Assembly (NCBI RefSeq): GCF_003217495.1
Contig: NZ_QJSW01000022.1
Location: forward strand, 20,764-84,763
DNA: 64,000 nt
Direction: 5' to 3'
Origin: Paenibacillus barcinonensis
Lineage (GTDB): Bacteria; Bacillota; Bacilli; Paenibacillales; Paenibacillaceae
A program made the position numbers and the translations under genes. Shown here piece by piece: positions 26,906 through 36,200 of this stretch; position 1 is the stretch's first letter, and each line of letters starts with the position of its first letter. The notes below the pieces were generated by a model that had not been told where the DNA came from, did not search any database, and was given only the letters and a program-made list of their open reading frames with translations.

Positions 26906-27496
26906 TTAGGAATTGATCGGTCTGCTGAGCACCTGGTCAATAATGCCGTACGTTTTCGCTTCTTCAGCGCTCATGAAAAAGTCACGGTCTGTATCCCGCT
27001 CAATTTTATCAAGGGGCTGACCTGTACGATCAACATATATTTGATTCAGTTTCTGACGAGTTTTAATGATCCATTCCGCGTGAATTTTAATATCCGCAGC
27101 CTGTCCCTGTACGCCGCCAAGCGGCTGGTGAATCATGACTTCACTGTTCGTAAGCGCGTATCTTTTGCCAGGAGCACCTGCAGTCAGCAGCAGCGAACCC
27201 ATGCTTGCTGCCATTCCTACGCAAATGGTCGATACATCAGGCTTGATAAATTGCATCGTATCGTATATACCCATCCCTGCAGTAACAGAACCACCAGGTG
27301 AATTAATGTACAAGCTGATATCCTTCTCCGGATCGTCGGCTGCCAAAAATAAAAGCTGAGCTATGACAAGATTGGCTACATCGTCATCAATCGCACTGGT
27401 TAGAAAAATAATGCGATCCTTCAGCAAACGTGAATATATATCGTAAGAACGCTCGCCTCGATTGGTTTGTTCAACAACCATTGGCACCAGACTCAT
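26906..27496 (-). CDS. clpP: ClpP, proteolytic subunit
   Basis: Serine protease chamber of ClpXP. Catalytic Ser in CVGMAASMGSLLL, His in VMIHQPLGG and Asp in DRDFFMSAEEA. 196 residues with a short processed N-terminus typical of the family. ATG with AAGAGG upstream. Transcribed with clpX from the promoter about 60-90 bp ahead; no clear CtsR heptad repeat was found there. Confidence 0.98.
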   Translation of the reverse strand: MSLVPMVVEQTNRGERSYDIYSRLLKDRIIFLTSAIDDDVANLVIAQLLFLAADDPEKDISLYINSPGGSVTAGMGIYDTMQFIKPDVSTICVGMAASMGSLLLTAGAPGKRYALTNSEVMIHQPLGGVQGQAADIKIHAEWIIKTRQKLNQIYVDRTGQPLDKIERDTDRDFFMSAEEAKTYGIIDQVLSRPINS

Positions 27497-27558
27497 GAGA
27501 CCAACCTCTTTTCTACATGTAATTAGACATAGGCTGACTGTAAAGCAAACCCAAAATC

Positions 27559-27587
27559 ATTTTAACATGTTCCTGTGACAATGTCAT
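27559..27587 (-). promoter_or_regulatory. Promoter of clpP-clpX
   Basis: Minus strand ATGACA, 17 bp, TAAAAT. The surrounding 27497-27812 contains nothing else recognisable. Confidence 0.6.
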
Positions 27588-27812
27588 TTTTCAGAAATCA
27601 CGTCATCTTGCGGTTGTTTACGATTAAGCCTGATCATATTTAACCATGTTTTCTATGTATGTGCAAATTACAACCATCCTATGCCGTCTTGCCTTTTTTT
27701 ATTTCACTTCAAGTGCAAAGGAATGGAACTTACGAAAACCGGGCACCGTGTAACAAAAATTAATAACTTCCAATTCATCACTCACATTGCTATAAATTGG
27801 ATGCACCAATTT

Positions 27813-27847
27813 AAAAATAAGGCACGTAATGAACTCACGTGCCTTAT
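27813..27847 (-). terminator. Terminator of tig
   Basis: Minus strand ATAAGGCACGT / ACGTGCCTTAT 11-bp stem followed by five T residues. Confidence 0.85.
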
Positions 27848-27881
27848 CATTTATAAAGCCGCCAAACTCAGACAGCTTGTC

Positions 27882-29222
27882 TTATTTTCCGTCAGCTTCT
27901 GCAGCAGCTTCCTCAGCTGGAGCTTCAACCGGCTCAACAACTTTGCTGTTCTCTACGAGAACGTCAATTGTTTTGCGCAATTTAACTTCATCACGAAGGC
28001 TCTCCAGAGAACCATTACCTTCAAGGATGCCACGAATCTCTTCAGCAGGACGCTTGTAAGATTCAGCCATTTTCTCGAGCTCTTGGTTCACTTCTTCATC
28101 GGATACTTCGATGTTTTCCGCTTTACCTACTGCTTCAAGCACCAGGTTGTTGCGTACACGCTTCGCAGCATCATCTTGCATCTGTGCTCTCAGATCCGCT
28201 TGAGTCTGACCGGAGAAGCTCAGGAACATTTCAAGGTTCATACCTTGGTTGCGAAGACGGTTGTCGAAATCACGCATCATGTTCTGTACTTCGCTTTCAA
28301 CCATTGCAGAAGGGATGTCCACTTCAGCGTTCTCAGCGACTTTTTCTACAACTGCATTTTCCTGTGCAGCCTTGAACTCGTCAGCTTTACGGGATTCCAG
28401 TTGTGTTTTGAGGTCAGCTTTGTACTCTTCCAGCGTATCAAATTCACTTACATCTTTAGCAAACTCATCATCCAGCTCTGGAAGTTGTTTGCGTTTGATT
28501 TCATGAATTTTCACTTTAAATACCGCTTGTTTGCCAGCCAGTTCAGCTGCATGGTAGCTCTCTGGGAAAGTTACTTCCACGTCTTTGAAGTCGCCAGTGG
28601 ACATACCCACAACTTGCTCTTCAAAACCTGGAATGAATGTGTTGGAACCCAGCTCCAGGGAATAACGCTCTGCTTTACCACCTTCGAAAGGTACGCCATC
28701 CACAGAACCGTCAAAGTCGATTACAGCAACATCGCCGTTCGCTGCAGAAGCTTCGTCAACAACAACCAGTTCAGCATGACGCTGTTGCAAACGCTCCAGC
28801 TCTTCTGTTACTTCTGCATCCGTTACTTCAGATTTAGCTACAGCAACTTCGATTCCTTTGTAGTCACCCAGAGTAACTTCAGGTTTCACTGTTACTTTAG
28901 CTTTAAATTTGAAAGTTTGTCCTTTAGCGAATTGCTCGATGTCTACATCAGGACGATCTACCGGGAAGATATCCGTTTGGTCAATCGCTTCTGTGTAAGC
29001 TTCAGGAAGCAAAATGTCGATTGCGTCTTGATAAAGGCTCTCTACTCCGAAACGAGCTTCGAAGATGGAACGTGGCACTTTACCTTTACGGAATCCTGGC
29101 ACGTTTGCTTGTTTAACTACTTTATTAAAAGCTTTGTCAAGTGCTGCAGTTACACGATCTGCACTGACTTCAACCTCAAGAACCCCAAGGTTCTTCTCTA
29201 TCTTTTCCCAAGTTGCTTTCAT
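27882..29222 (-). CDS. tig: Trigger factor chaperone
   Basis: Ribosome-associated chaperone with peptidyl-prolyl isomerase activity. N-terminal ribosome-binding signature VPGFRKGKVPRSIFEARFG, FKBP domain at about 160-245 (GDVAVIDFDGSVDGVPFEGG), helical C-terminal domain and an acidic Ala/Glu tail. 446 residues. ATG behind GGAGGGGAAAG. Own promoter and terminator, so a monocistronic unit. Confidence 0.98.
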   Translation of the reverse strand: MKATWEKIEKNLGVLEVEVSADRVTAALDKAFNKVVKQANVPGFRKGKVPRSIFEARFGVESLYQDAIDILLPEAYTEAIDQTDIFPVDRPDVDIEQFAKGQTFKFKAKVTVKPEVTLGDYKGIEVAVAKSEVTDAEVTEELERLQQRHAELVVVDEASAANGDVAVIDFDGSVDGVPFEGGKAERYSLELGSNTFIPGFEEQVVGMSTGDFKDVEVTFPESYHAAELAGKQAVFKVKIHEIKRKQLPELDDEFAKDVSEFDTLEEYKADLKTQLESRKADEFKAAQENAVVEKVAENAEVDIPSAMVESEVQNMMRDFDNRLRNQGMNLEMFLSFSGQTQADLRAQMQDDAAKRVRNNLVLEAVGKAENIEVSDEEVNQELEKMAESYKRPAEEIRGILEGNGSLESLRDEVKLRKTIDVLVENSKVVEPVEAPAEEAAAEADGK

Positions 29223-29286
29223 TGTATACTTTCCCCTCCAAAATTCACATGTTCACGTAGGCGATCACGCACAAAATAACCATTTT

Positions 29287-29315
29287 AGTATAAACAAGTT
29301 TACATTCTTTTTCAA
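29287..29315 (-). promoter_or_regulatory. Promoter of tig
   Basis: Minus strand TTGAAA, 17 bp, TATACT. Confidence 0.8.
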
Positions 29316-29357
29316 GGGGAATCCCTTGATACAGTTTAAGGTAAACGTTTCCGTCCT

Positions 29358-30308
29358 TTAATTGCTATCCAAACCGGCCGAAACAAACTGTTTCATAGAG
29401 CGATATGCCTGCTCCAGCCTGAACCTCATTGCACCAGTTACAGCGTACATCGAGCGCGTATTCTCTTCATCATGAGAACCGCCGAGACTGTCCGCCACCG
29501 TCATATGTAGTGCAGCGGCCCATATGTCTGCCATCGCATCATTTTCCTCAAGCATTGAATGGTAATCCCGCGTTCCATAAACTGCCATAACATATTGTAT
29601 CCACAATTCCTGGGCAAAATAAAAGAGTGTAGGCTCATGAACCTCCGTCTGATCCGCCACCCGTTCCAGTATCTGCACGATCGGCAGTGGGAACTCCTCC
29701 GGCTTGAGCGGTACGGCAGCCACATCAATTTCTACCTCTTCTTCGCCTCTGGTAAATTGAATGATATCCTGCATCCCTCGGCGGCGCAAGGTTTGCAGCA
29801 CCCTGAACTGCAGCAGTGGATGAAGCGACTTCGTTTGCAGCCAGCGGACAAGTTCCTCATCTACCTTGGCAACGTCCAGAAATGCTAACTGCTCCAGCGC
29901 CAGCATCGTCTGTTCAGACAACGGTCCTTCCATAACGGTACGAAGAAGCTTCTCGGCGTAACCATCGTCTTGTGCAAGCTTTAGCCTGGCATGCTGCCTA
30001 GCCATGTCTTCCTCACTGACATCTTCCTCATCATCCTGCTCTGGCTCCGCTGTGCGACTCGCTGGCATTTCCATCGCTTCATATTGAGGAAAAGCAGCCT
30101 GGAGCCATTCCAGCAAGGCCCGCCATTCATCGTAATGACGCTCTTCCTGTCCTTGGCATTGCAACAAAAAGCGAAGCAACTCCATTGCTTCACTATAACG
30201 TTCATTTTCGAGCATTACCGTCAATTGTATTTGATAGTAGTCCAGCGTTTTTGGAAACAGCACAATCTTGTTATTGTGCGAATTTTCCGGGGTTGTGGAT
30301 TCCTTAAT
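29358..30308 (-). CDS. YsoA-like helical-repeat protein, probable ATT start
   Basis: 316 residues, all-helical, with TPR-like pairs early on (YYQIQLTVMLENERYSEAME) and an acidic DDEEDVSEED stretch. Position upstream of tig corresponds to ysoA of B. subtilis; function unknown. The only strong ribosome site in frame, GAGGAGGTG, precedes an ATT at 30308, giving IKESTTPEN as N-terminus. ATG 30353 and earlier codons lack a site, and the predicted promoter places the most upstream ones outside the transcript. AUU initiation, as in infC, is inferred. Confidence 0.7.
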   Translation of the reverse strand: MKESTTPENSHNNKIVLFPKTLDYYQIQLTVMLENERYSEAMELLRFLLQCQGQEERHYDEWRALLEWLQAAFPQYEAMEMPASRTAEPEQDDEEDVSEEDMARQHARLKLAQDDGYAEKLLRTVMEGPLSEQTMLALEQLAFLDVAKVDEELVRWLQTKSLHPLLQFRVLQTLRRRGMQDIIQFTRGEEEVEIDVAAVPLKPEEFPLPIVQILERVADQTEVHEPTLFYFAQELWIQYVMAVYGTRDYHSMLEENDAMADIWAAALHMTVADSLGGSHDEENTRSMYAVTGAMRFRLEQAYRSMKQFVSAGLDSN

Positions 30309-30403
30309 GGGAGCACCTCCTCTGTTCCTGAATCTCCATTTGGAATCAACCATGAATAGATATATATCAACGAATATTGATCTATTTTCCGAGTTCACCT
30401 GAT

Positions 30404-30432
30404 ATTCTAACATAACCTTAAATAGAATGAAA
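30404..30432 (-). promoter_or_regulatory. Promoter of the YsoA-like gene
   Basis: Minus strand TTTCAT, 17 bp, TAGAAT; would start the message near 30397, about 90 nt before the ATT start. Confidence 0.45.
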
Positions 30433-30486
30433 AAAACGTTACAGCCGCCAAATATCATATACGAAAATGGCATGAAAATAAAACAT

Positions 30487-30515
30487 TTGATATTATATTT
30501 TATTTATGATAAAAT
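30487..30515 (+). promoter_or_regulatory. Promoter of the left tRNA-Arg
   Basis: TTGATA, 17 bp, TAAAAT, ending 23 bp before the mature tRNA 5' end. Confidence 0.8.
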
Positions 30516-30538
30516 CATTTTTGCTTGAAAAATTTCAT

Positions 30539-30598
<60 letters not shown>

Positions 30599-30612
<14 letters not shown>

Positions 30613-30965
30613 TTTATAAAAAGAAGCTTCCTTCGGGAAGCTTTTTTTTTTGCGTTCTGGGGATGAGAACCCCATGGGTTCGTCGGAGCATAGCCTTCGG
30701 GAGCATTCACTTCGCAGTCTCGACTGTAAGGAGAGTATCCCTCCTGGGACGTTATAAAAAGAAGCTTCCTTCGGGAAGCTTTTTTTTGCGTTCTGGGGAT
30801 GAGAACCCCATGGGTTCGTCGGAGCATAGCCTTCGGGAGCATTCACTTCGCAGTCTCGACTGTAAGGAGAGTATCCCTCCTGGGACGTTATAAAAAGAAG
30901 CTTCCTTCGGGAAGCTTTTTTTTTGCGTTCAAGGGATAAGAACCCCAACGGGTTCGTCGGAGGAG
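30599..30965 (+). repeat. Tandem ~136-139 bp repeats seeded by the tRNA 3' end
   Basis: Two full units (139 and 136 bp) and a partial third. Each starts with the last 14 nt of the tRNA (TCCCTCCTGGGACG), then a terminator hairpin, a GAACCC/GGGTTC hairpin, and ends in a 35-nt block (30717-30751 and 30853-30887). That block keeps both acceptor strands of tRNA-Arg (GTCTC...GGGAC) but lacks the D and anticodon arms. Units at 38.5 kb follow the other tRNA-Arg in the same relation. Confidence 0.9.
30623..30651 (+). terminator. Terminator of left tRNA-Arg (repeated in each unit)
   Basis: GAAGCTTCC TTC GGGAAGC stem followed by 10 or more T residues. Copies recur at 30761-30787 and 30898-30924 within the tandem units. 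Confidence 0.9.
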
Positions 30966-31000
30966 CAGGGCTCAGCGCCTCGAAACGGCACCAAATCATG

Positions 31001-31194
31001 CCAACGATCACCAGTAACGCTATTGGCCCGATTGTTGGCGTTTTGAAATTCTAATGATCACCAGAGAGCTTATTTCTTCATTTTGGCGTTTTCTTGGGCA
31101 TTTTCGTGCAATTTTGCCTAAATAGCGTTTCTGAGGATCGTTAGAATGGGAAAAGCCCCTTTTCCCGCTAAATAAGGTTACTCAGGATCGTTAG
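31001..31194. repeat. Palindromic array of four 24-nt repeats
   Basis: Copies at 31001-31024 and 31051-31074 (minus orientation) and 31121-31144 and 31171-31194 (plus), consensus close to AATAAGGTTWCTSAGG + ATCGTTAG. Within each pair the period is exactly 50 bp (26-bp spacers); the pairs face each other across 46 bp. Spacers differ in sequence. Confidence 0.75.
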
Positions 31195-31759
31195 GAGGGT
31201 TAGGAGGGGACGCTTGGGTTGGAGCAATGCGAAACCTTCTGGATATCACCTCTACCTATAGATGTATCCACACTTTCATTACTATACTATTAGTATCTTT
31301 ATTTTCATTACTATCTTTACACGGCACTTTCTATGCACTCCTCCCAGTTTTTATTAACTATCACTAGGTTTTACGCCTGCCTGAAGCTCACCTCTTACTA
31401 TCTGCCTCTGATGCGCACTCTTGGAGCTACGCACTCCGCTCCACACATGCACTCTCTTACCCGCTTGATCCTGCTAACATGGCTATCTCCTCCAACACTG
31501 TTCACCTTCGTCCACTCTGCTTGTGTCTGTTTTGAGTCGCCCGAGATGGAGATACTGCATCTGTTAAGTTTTACATTTCATTGCCCCATGTTGACACACA
31601 ATGTTATGCTTGCTTAATGGTCATTGTAACAATCCATACATAACCATTTTCTTGTGAGCCCATATTTTTCTTATGAGGCTATATTATTCAGCTCGCATAT
31701 GACGGAGATCTTACTTCATATACACTCTTTTTCAACCAACGATAAACAGGAGATTGATT
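31195..31759. other. Intergenic stretch with no recognised feature
   Basis: C/T-rich on the plus strand with short open frames lacking ribosome sites or protein-like composition. It presumably holds the promoter of the MFS gene, but none could be picked with confidence. Confidence 0.5.
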
Positions 31760-33022
31760 ATGTCATCACATACCCAACAACAACACCAGCACATCCTTCC
31801 TTCAACGGAACAAGAACAGTCCCAGCACGGGACAGAGCAACCACAGCAGACATCCAGAAATTACGCGTTGTTACTTGCTGGAATCATCGTACTTGCCGCT
31901 ACGATGCGTTCACCCATTACAGCCACAGGTCCCGTTGTCGAATTGATTCGTTCAGACACCGGGATCGGGCATACCATGGCTGGATTATTAACGTCACTGC
32001 CTTTGATTGCCTTTGCAGCTGTGTCACCTTTCGCCCCTCGCCTTGCCAAACGCTTTGGGCTGGAGACCGCCCTCTTGCTTGCAGTAATCATTGTTACGGG
32101 CGGTATTACTTTACGGCTGCTGCCCTCTATTGTCGCTTTATATGCAGGGACAGCTCTTCTTGGGTGCGGAATTGCGCTTAGCAATGTGCTCTTGCCAAGT
32201 CTGATCAAGCGTGATTTCCCGTTACGTGTCGGCATGGTCACAGGGCTGTACTCGGTTTCCATGAATATGTTTGCCTCGATCTCGTCAGGCATCAGTGTAC
32301 CCGTAGCAAAAGCCACTTCGCTTGGATGGAGAGCCTCACTAGGGATGTGGGTCATCTTCTCCCTCTTGGCTGTTTTGCTATGGCTTCCCCAAGCATGGAA
32401 GGGCCGACAACAGATGTTATATGTCACCTCCCAAAACGAAGGCACGCCCTCACGACTACGAACGTCTTCCTTGGCTTGGTTCGTGACGTTGTTTATGGGG
32501 CTGCAGTCGTTCATTTTCTATACCACCATTACCTGGCTTCCCGAGATTCTGGCGGACCAAGGCTTCAGTGCCACCTCGGCAGGCTGGATGCTCTCTCTGA
32601 TGCAGCTGGTGAGCGTTCCTGTCACCTTCATCGTGCCGATCCTTGCTGGAAGAACGAAGGACCAGCGACTGCTAACCACCATCACATGTATGTCTCTGAT
32701 CTTCGGGTATGCCTTGTTATTTACCGGCACGCCTGCGCTAGTTACGACCGGAGTAGCGTTAGCCGGGGTTGGTGCAGGAGCTTCCTTTGGACTGGTCACC
32801 ATGTTTTTTGTGCTACGCACCACTCATGCGCGAGAAGCTGCGCGTTTGTCGGGTATGGCTCAATCCTTCGGATATCTGCTTGCGGCGGGCGGCCCCTTGC
32901 TCTTTGGCCTGCTGCACGACTGGACCCATGGCTGGACACTCCCGTTGCTCATTCAGGTCTCTCTTGCAATTGTGCTGCTGGTAACCGGAATTCAGGCAAG
33001 CAAAGACCGAACCATTTCTTAG
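31760..33022 (+). CDS. MFS transporter, CynX/NimT-like
   Basis: 420 residues with about twelve membrane helices after a 30-residue Gln/His-rich cytoplasmic leader. The first helix motif (LLAGIIVLAATMRSPITATG) and the GRASLG-type loop WRASLGMW resemble the CynX/NimT (cyanate / 2-nitroimidazole) branch of the major facilitator superfamily. Substrate unknown. ATG 31760 has AGGAGA six bases upstream; an in-frame TTG two codons earlier is less likely. Only plus-strand protein gene in the tRNA-bounded island. Confidence 0.85.
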   Translation: MSSHTQQQHQHILPSTEQEQSQHGTEQPQQTSRNYALLLAGIIVLAATMRSPITATGPVVELIRSDTGIGHTMAGLLTSLPLIAFAAVSPFAPRLAKRFGLETALLLAVIIVTGGITLRLLPSIVALYAGTALLGCGIALSNVLLPSLIKRDFPLRVGMVTGLYSVSMNMFASISSGISVPVAKATSLGWRASLGMWVIFSLLAVLLWLPQAWKGRQQMLYVTSQNEGTPSRLRTSSLAWFVTLFMGLQSFIFYTTITWLPEILADQGFSATSAGWMLSLMQLVSVPVTFIVPILAGRTKDQRLLTTITCMSLIFGYALLFTGTPALVTTGVALAGVGAGASFGLVTMFFVLRTTHAREAARLSGMAQSFGYLLAAGGPLLFGLLHDWTHGWTLPLLIQVSLAIVLLVTGIQASKDRTIS

Positions 33023-33079
33023 TTGGATAAAAAAACACCCCCAGGGACACGTCTCGCTCCCTCCCTGTAAGCACACAAC

Positions 33080-33119
33080 AAGAAACAGCCTCGCCCTGTA
33101 CTCAACAGGGGAGGCCGTT
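33080..33119. terminator. Bidirectional terminator between converging genes
   Basis: A stem of about 17 pairs with two small interruptions: GAAAC, GCCTC and CCTGT pair with ACAGG, GAGGC and GTTTC around a 5-nt loop. Lies between the stops of the MFS and protease genes. Confidence 0.7.
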
Positions 33120-33204
33120 TCTCATATCTCGCTGTCGTACGTGCGGCTTTATGCCGGAACGGGCGAGGGCTTTACTTTTCCAGACAAAGATGATTTGATC
33201 GCAT

Positions 33205-36200
33205 TTACTTTACCTTCACCTGAATGGTGTTGGTGCTTGTTGCTCCAGCAGCATTAACCAGCTCGGCCCGGTACGTATATGTGCCGGATGCTTTGCCCTT
33301 CACTGATGTCACAGCGAATTGCGGCAGCGGGGTTGTCGCTTTGAGGGATTGCGTATCAATCAACACATCGTTCTCATAAAGACGATACTCGGTTGCATTG
33401 GTACCCCACCAGAGATTCATCATCACTTTATAGTTCCCGTCCACGTCCCAGTTGTCATGAGAGAGCGTCGCTTTGCCAGGCAATGCATCGGTTACACGCA
33501 CAGTAAGTTTCTGACTGCGTGTGACACCCTTGTCGTTAGCAAGCTCGGCAACATAAGTGTAGGTACCATTGGTTTTGCCTGTAATTTTCGTATGGGCAAA
33601 CTGTGCCCAAGGCGCATTATACGTCAGCTTTTGTGAATCCACCAGCACGCCATCCTCATACAGCTTGTAGCTGGTCGCATTTTCACCCCACCACATGTTC
33701 ATCGTTACCGTATAATCTCCACCCAACAGACCGTTAACAAAGCCGTTATTGTGGGATAAGGAAGGAGCGCCGGGTGCTTTGGTCGCTGGTGTTTCAGGCT
33801 CAGTCTGTGCAGACTCCACTTTAATGGTGGTGCTAGTCATTCCTGCAAGACCCTGCTCGTCTTTCACTGTTGTTTCTACCGTGTACGTGCCACCCTCAAT
33901 ACCCTCCAGGGCGTAATTGAAGCCGCCATCCGCTTGAACCGTAAATGTGCCTTCCTTCAACACGGAGCCATCTTCTTTTTTCACCACATAGGAAGCTTTC
34001 AACGCCGCAGTTGGATCAAACGTGATACTCCAGCCTTTGGCCAGTGCAGGAGCCACTCGGAAATACAGATCTTCCACAGATCCGTTAATCACCACAGCAT
34101 CCTCGGCTTTAAACTCCAGGCTTTGTGGAGCTGTTACTGCTGGTGCAGTCTTTTTAACCAGAAAAGGAGGTGTATCTTCCTTATAAGTTTTGCTGTCAGC
34201 ACCAATGGTTGTAATATCAACTGTATACAAGCCATCCGGCAGTGCAGCGACTTCACCTGATGTATAGTCAGCATACTGACCATCCCAAGCCAGGTTGTAT
34301 CGGGTATTCGCATTAAAATTATAATAATTGCCGAAGATCGAGCCAAGGTATCCGTCTTGATAATAACCACCGTCCGGATCAAGGCCGTTATAGATTTCAA
34401 TAAGCGCAAACGTCATTGGATTATGGAATTCCATAGCAACGTTCAACATATCCAGGGAGCCATCCGCCTTCAATGGATAGTAAAACGGATTTTTCGCAGT
34501 TCCTTTAACCGTTTCAATGTACTTCACTCCACTGAAGTTCACATTAAAGTGAGCCACATACGGCACCGTAAAAGTATTTGTGCCATTTGTAATTTCAATA
34601 TATCCCTGTGCCTCTGTTGCCGCTGTAACCCCGCGAGGTACGGTAACGGTTACTGCCAATTCTTCCTCTCCATTCAGCGTGAATGAAGTTTTATCCACGG
34701 CAATAGATACGCCTGGCACCGTGCGAGTTGGATTCACGTTGACCGTGTACTCGCCACCGCTTCCGTTCAAGGCCTCAACCTTGATCGTTTTGGTGACTGT
34801 TTTTTCATCTGTACTCATAAAATTGCCATAGTTGATGCTGCCTGTGATGTTTTCTTTTTCAACAACCGAGCCATTCTCAGTGTACTGGGTAACATCCATG
34901 ACTTTGACAAAAGCCGCAGGATCAATGGATTTTACCGCCTGGATACGGCCTGCACCTTGATCAAATACATCATATTTCGCTGTATCCATAATCTTAGCGT
35001 TATTCATCAGAGCAACCTTAACGTCAAAGGATGTCCAATCCGGGTGCTTTTCCAGCAGCAGTGCAGCCAGACCCGCTACGTGAGGTGCAGCCATGCTTGT
35101 ACCACTTTTGCGGTCGTATGACTGCGAATAATCTGCATCTGGTTCATCTTTGCCGTAGGCAGGAACCGTAGACAAAATGTTGGAGCCCGGTGCAACGACA
35201 TCCGGTTTAATATCGAGCGTTACTTTGGCAGGCCCGCGGGAGCTGGAAGAGCTCATCTCGTCCCCAGGTGTTTGAGTGCGCTCGAAATCACTGAAGCTCA
35301 CTTGAACAGGTTGACCTGCATCCAGCTCAGCCTTGATCACTTCGCCATCTTCCTTCGACATGCTCAATGTAGGGATCAGATCGAAGCTGTCGCCAAGACT
35401 AATGCCAATGGGTCCAGGATTATTGTTAAACACGATGACACCTACAGCTCCAGCGGCTTTGGCATTCGCAATTTTCTCAACAAATGCAAGCTCGCCACGC
35501 TGAATCAAAGCCACTTTACCTGTGAAATCCTTGCCTTCAAAATCAGCCGGTTTACCCAAAGCTGCAAATTCAACACTATACTTGTCGGTCAAAACAGATT
35601 CAGGATCAGCCGCGAGACTCCAGCCCATCACATCCAGACGATAAACCGATTCGGTAACAGCCAAAGGCGCTTGCTCCGACTTGGCTGGTGCCATAGCTGC
35701 TTCTGTTGACTCGTTGTCGGCCTTCGTTGATTCGTCTGTAGCCTGATCAGGCTGCGATGCTTGTTGCTCCTCATCGGAGACTGCTGCATCTGCAGCATTT
35801 CCGTCATTTTGTGCAGTCGCCGCTTCCGCTGTGTCTCCTTCCGGTGCGTTTACGGGTGCGGACTCAGGAGCTGGTGCTTCGGGAGCGCTCCCCAGTTCAG
35901 GCGTTTGCTCATTCTCTGGAACCGGTTGCTGCTCAGGCGCTTCCTCCTGACCCTCTTCACCAACCCAGAAATGTGTATTAGCTGTGATCAGCTGGCTAGG
36001 ACCTGTCGAGTTACCTACCGTAATCGCCATCGCAGATGCACCCGGCGAACCAAGCGTATAACGGTTAGGGCCGCTGTTACCGCTGGATACAACCGCCGTT
36101 ACACCTGACAGCATTGCGTTGTTCAACGCGACCGATGTCACGTAGCTTGGATCATTGTTTTCGGCACCAAGAGACAGGTTGATGACATCCATGCCATCGG

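Noticed and set aside
27497..27600. CtsR operator upstream of clpP
   Set aside because: No tandem heptad repeat resembling GGTCAAA-NNN-GGTCAAA was found.
27681..29279. 532-residue open frame on the plus strand
   Set aside because: Entirely antisense to tig, with no ribosome site and a Phe/Cys/Ser-rich composition typical of shadow frames.
31001..31194. CRISPR array (24-nt repeats, 26-bp spacers)
   Set aside because: Repeats are degenerate, only four copies, arranged as opposing pairs, and no cas genes are near.
31333..31617. 94-residue plus-strand frame
   Set aside because: No ribosome site, biased His/Leu/Thr composition, and surrounded by noncoding repeats.
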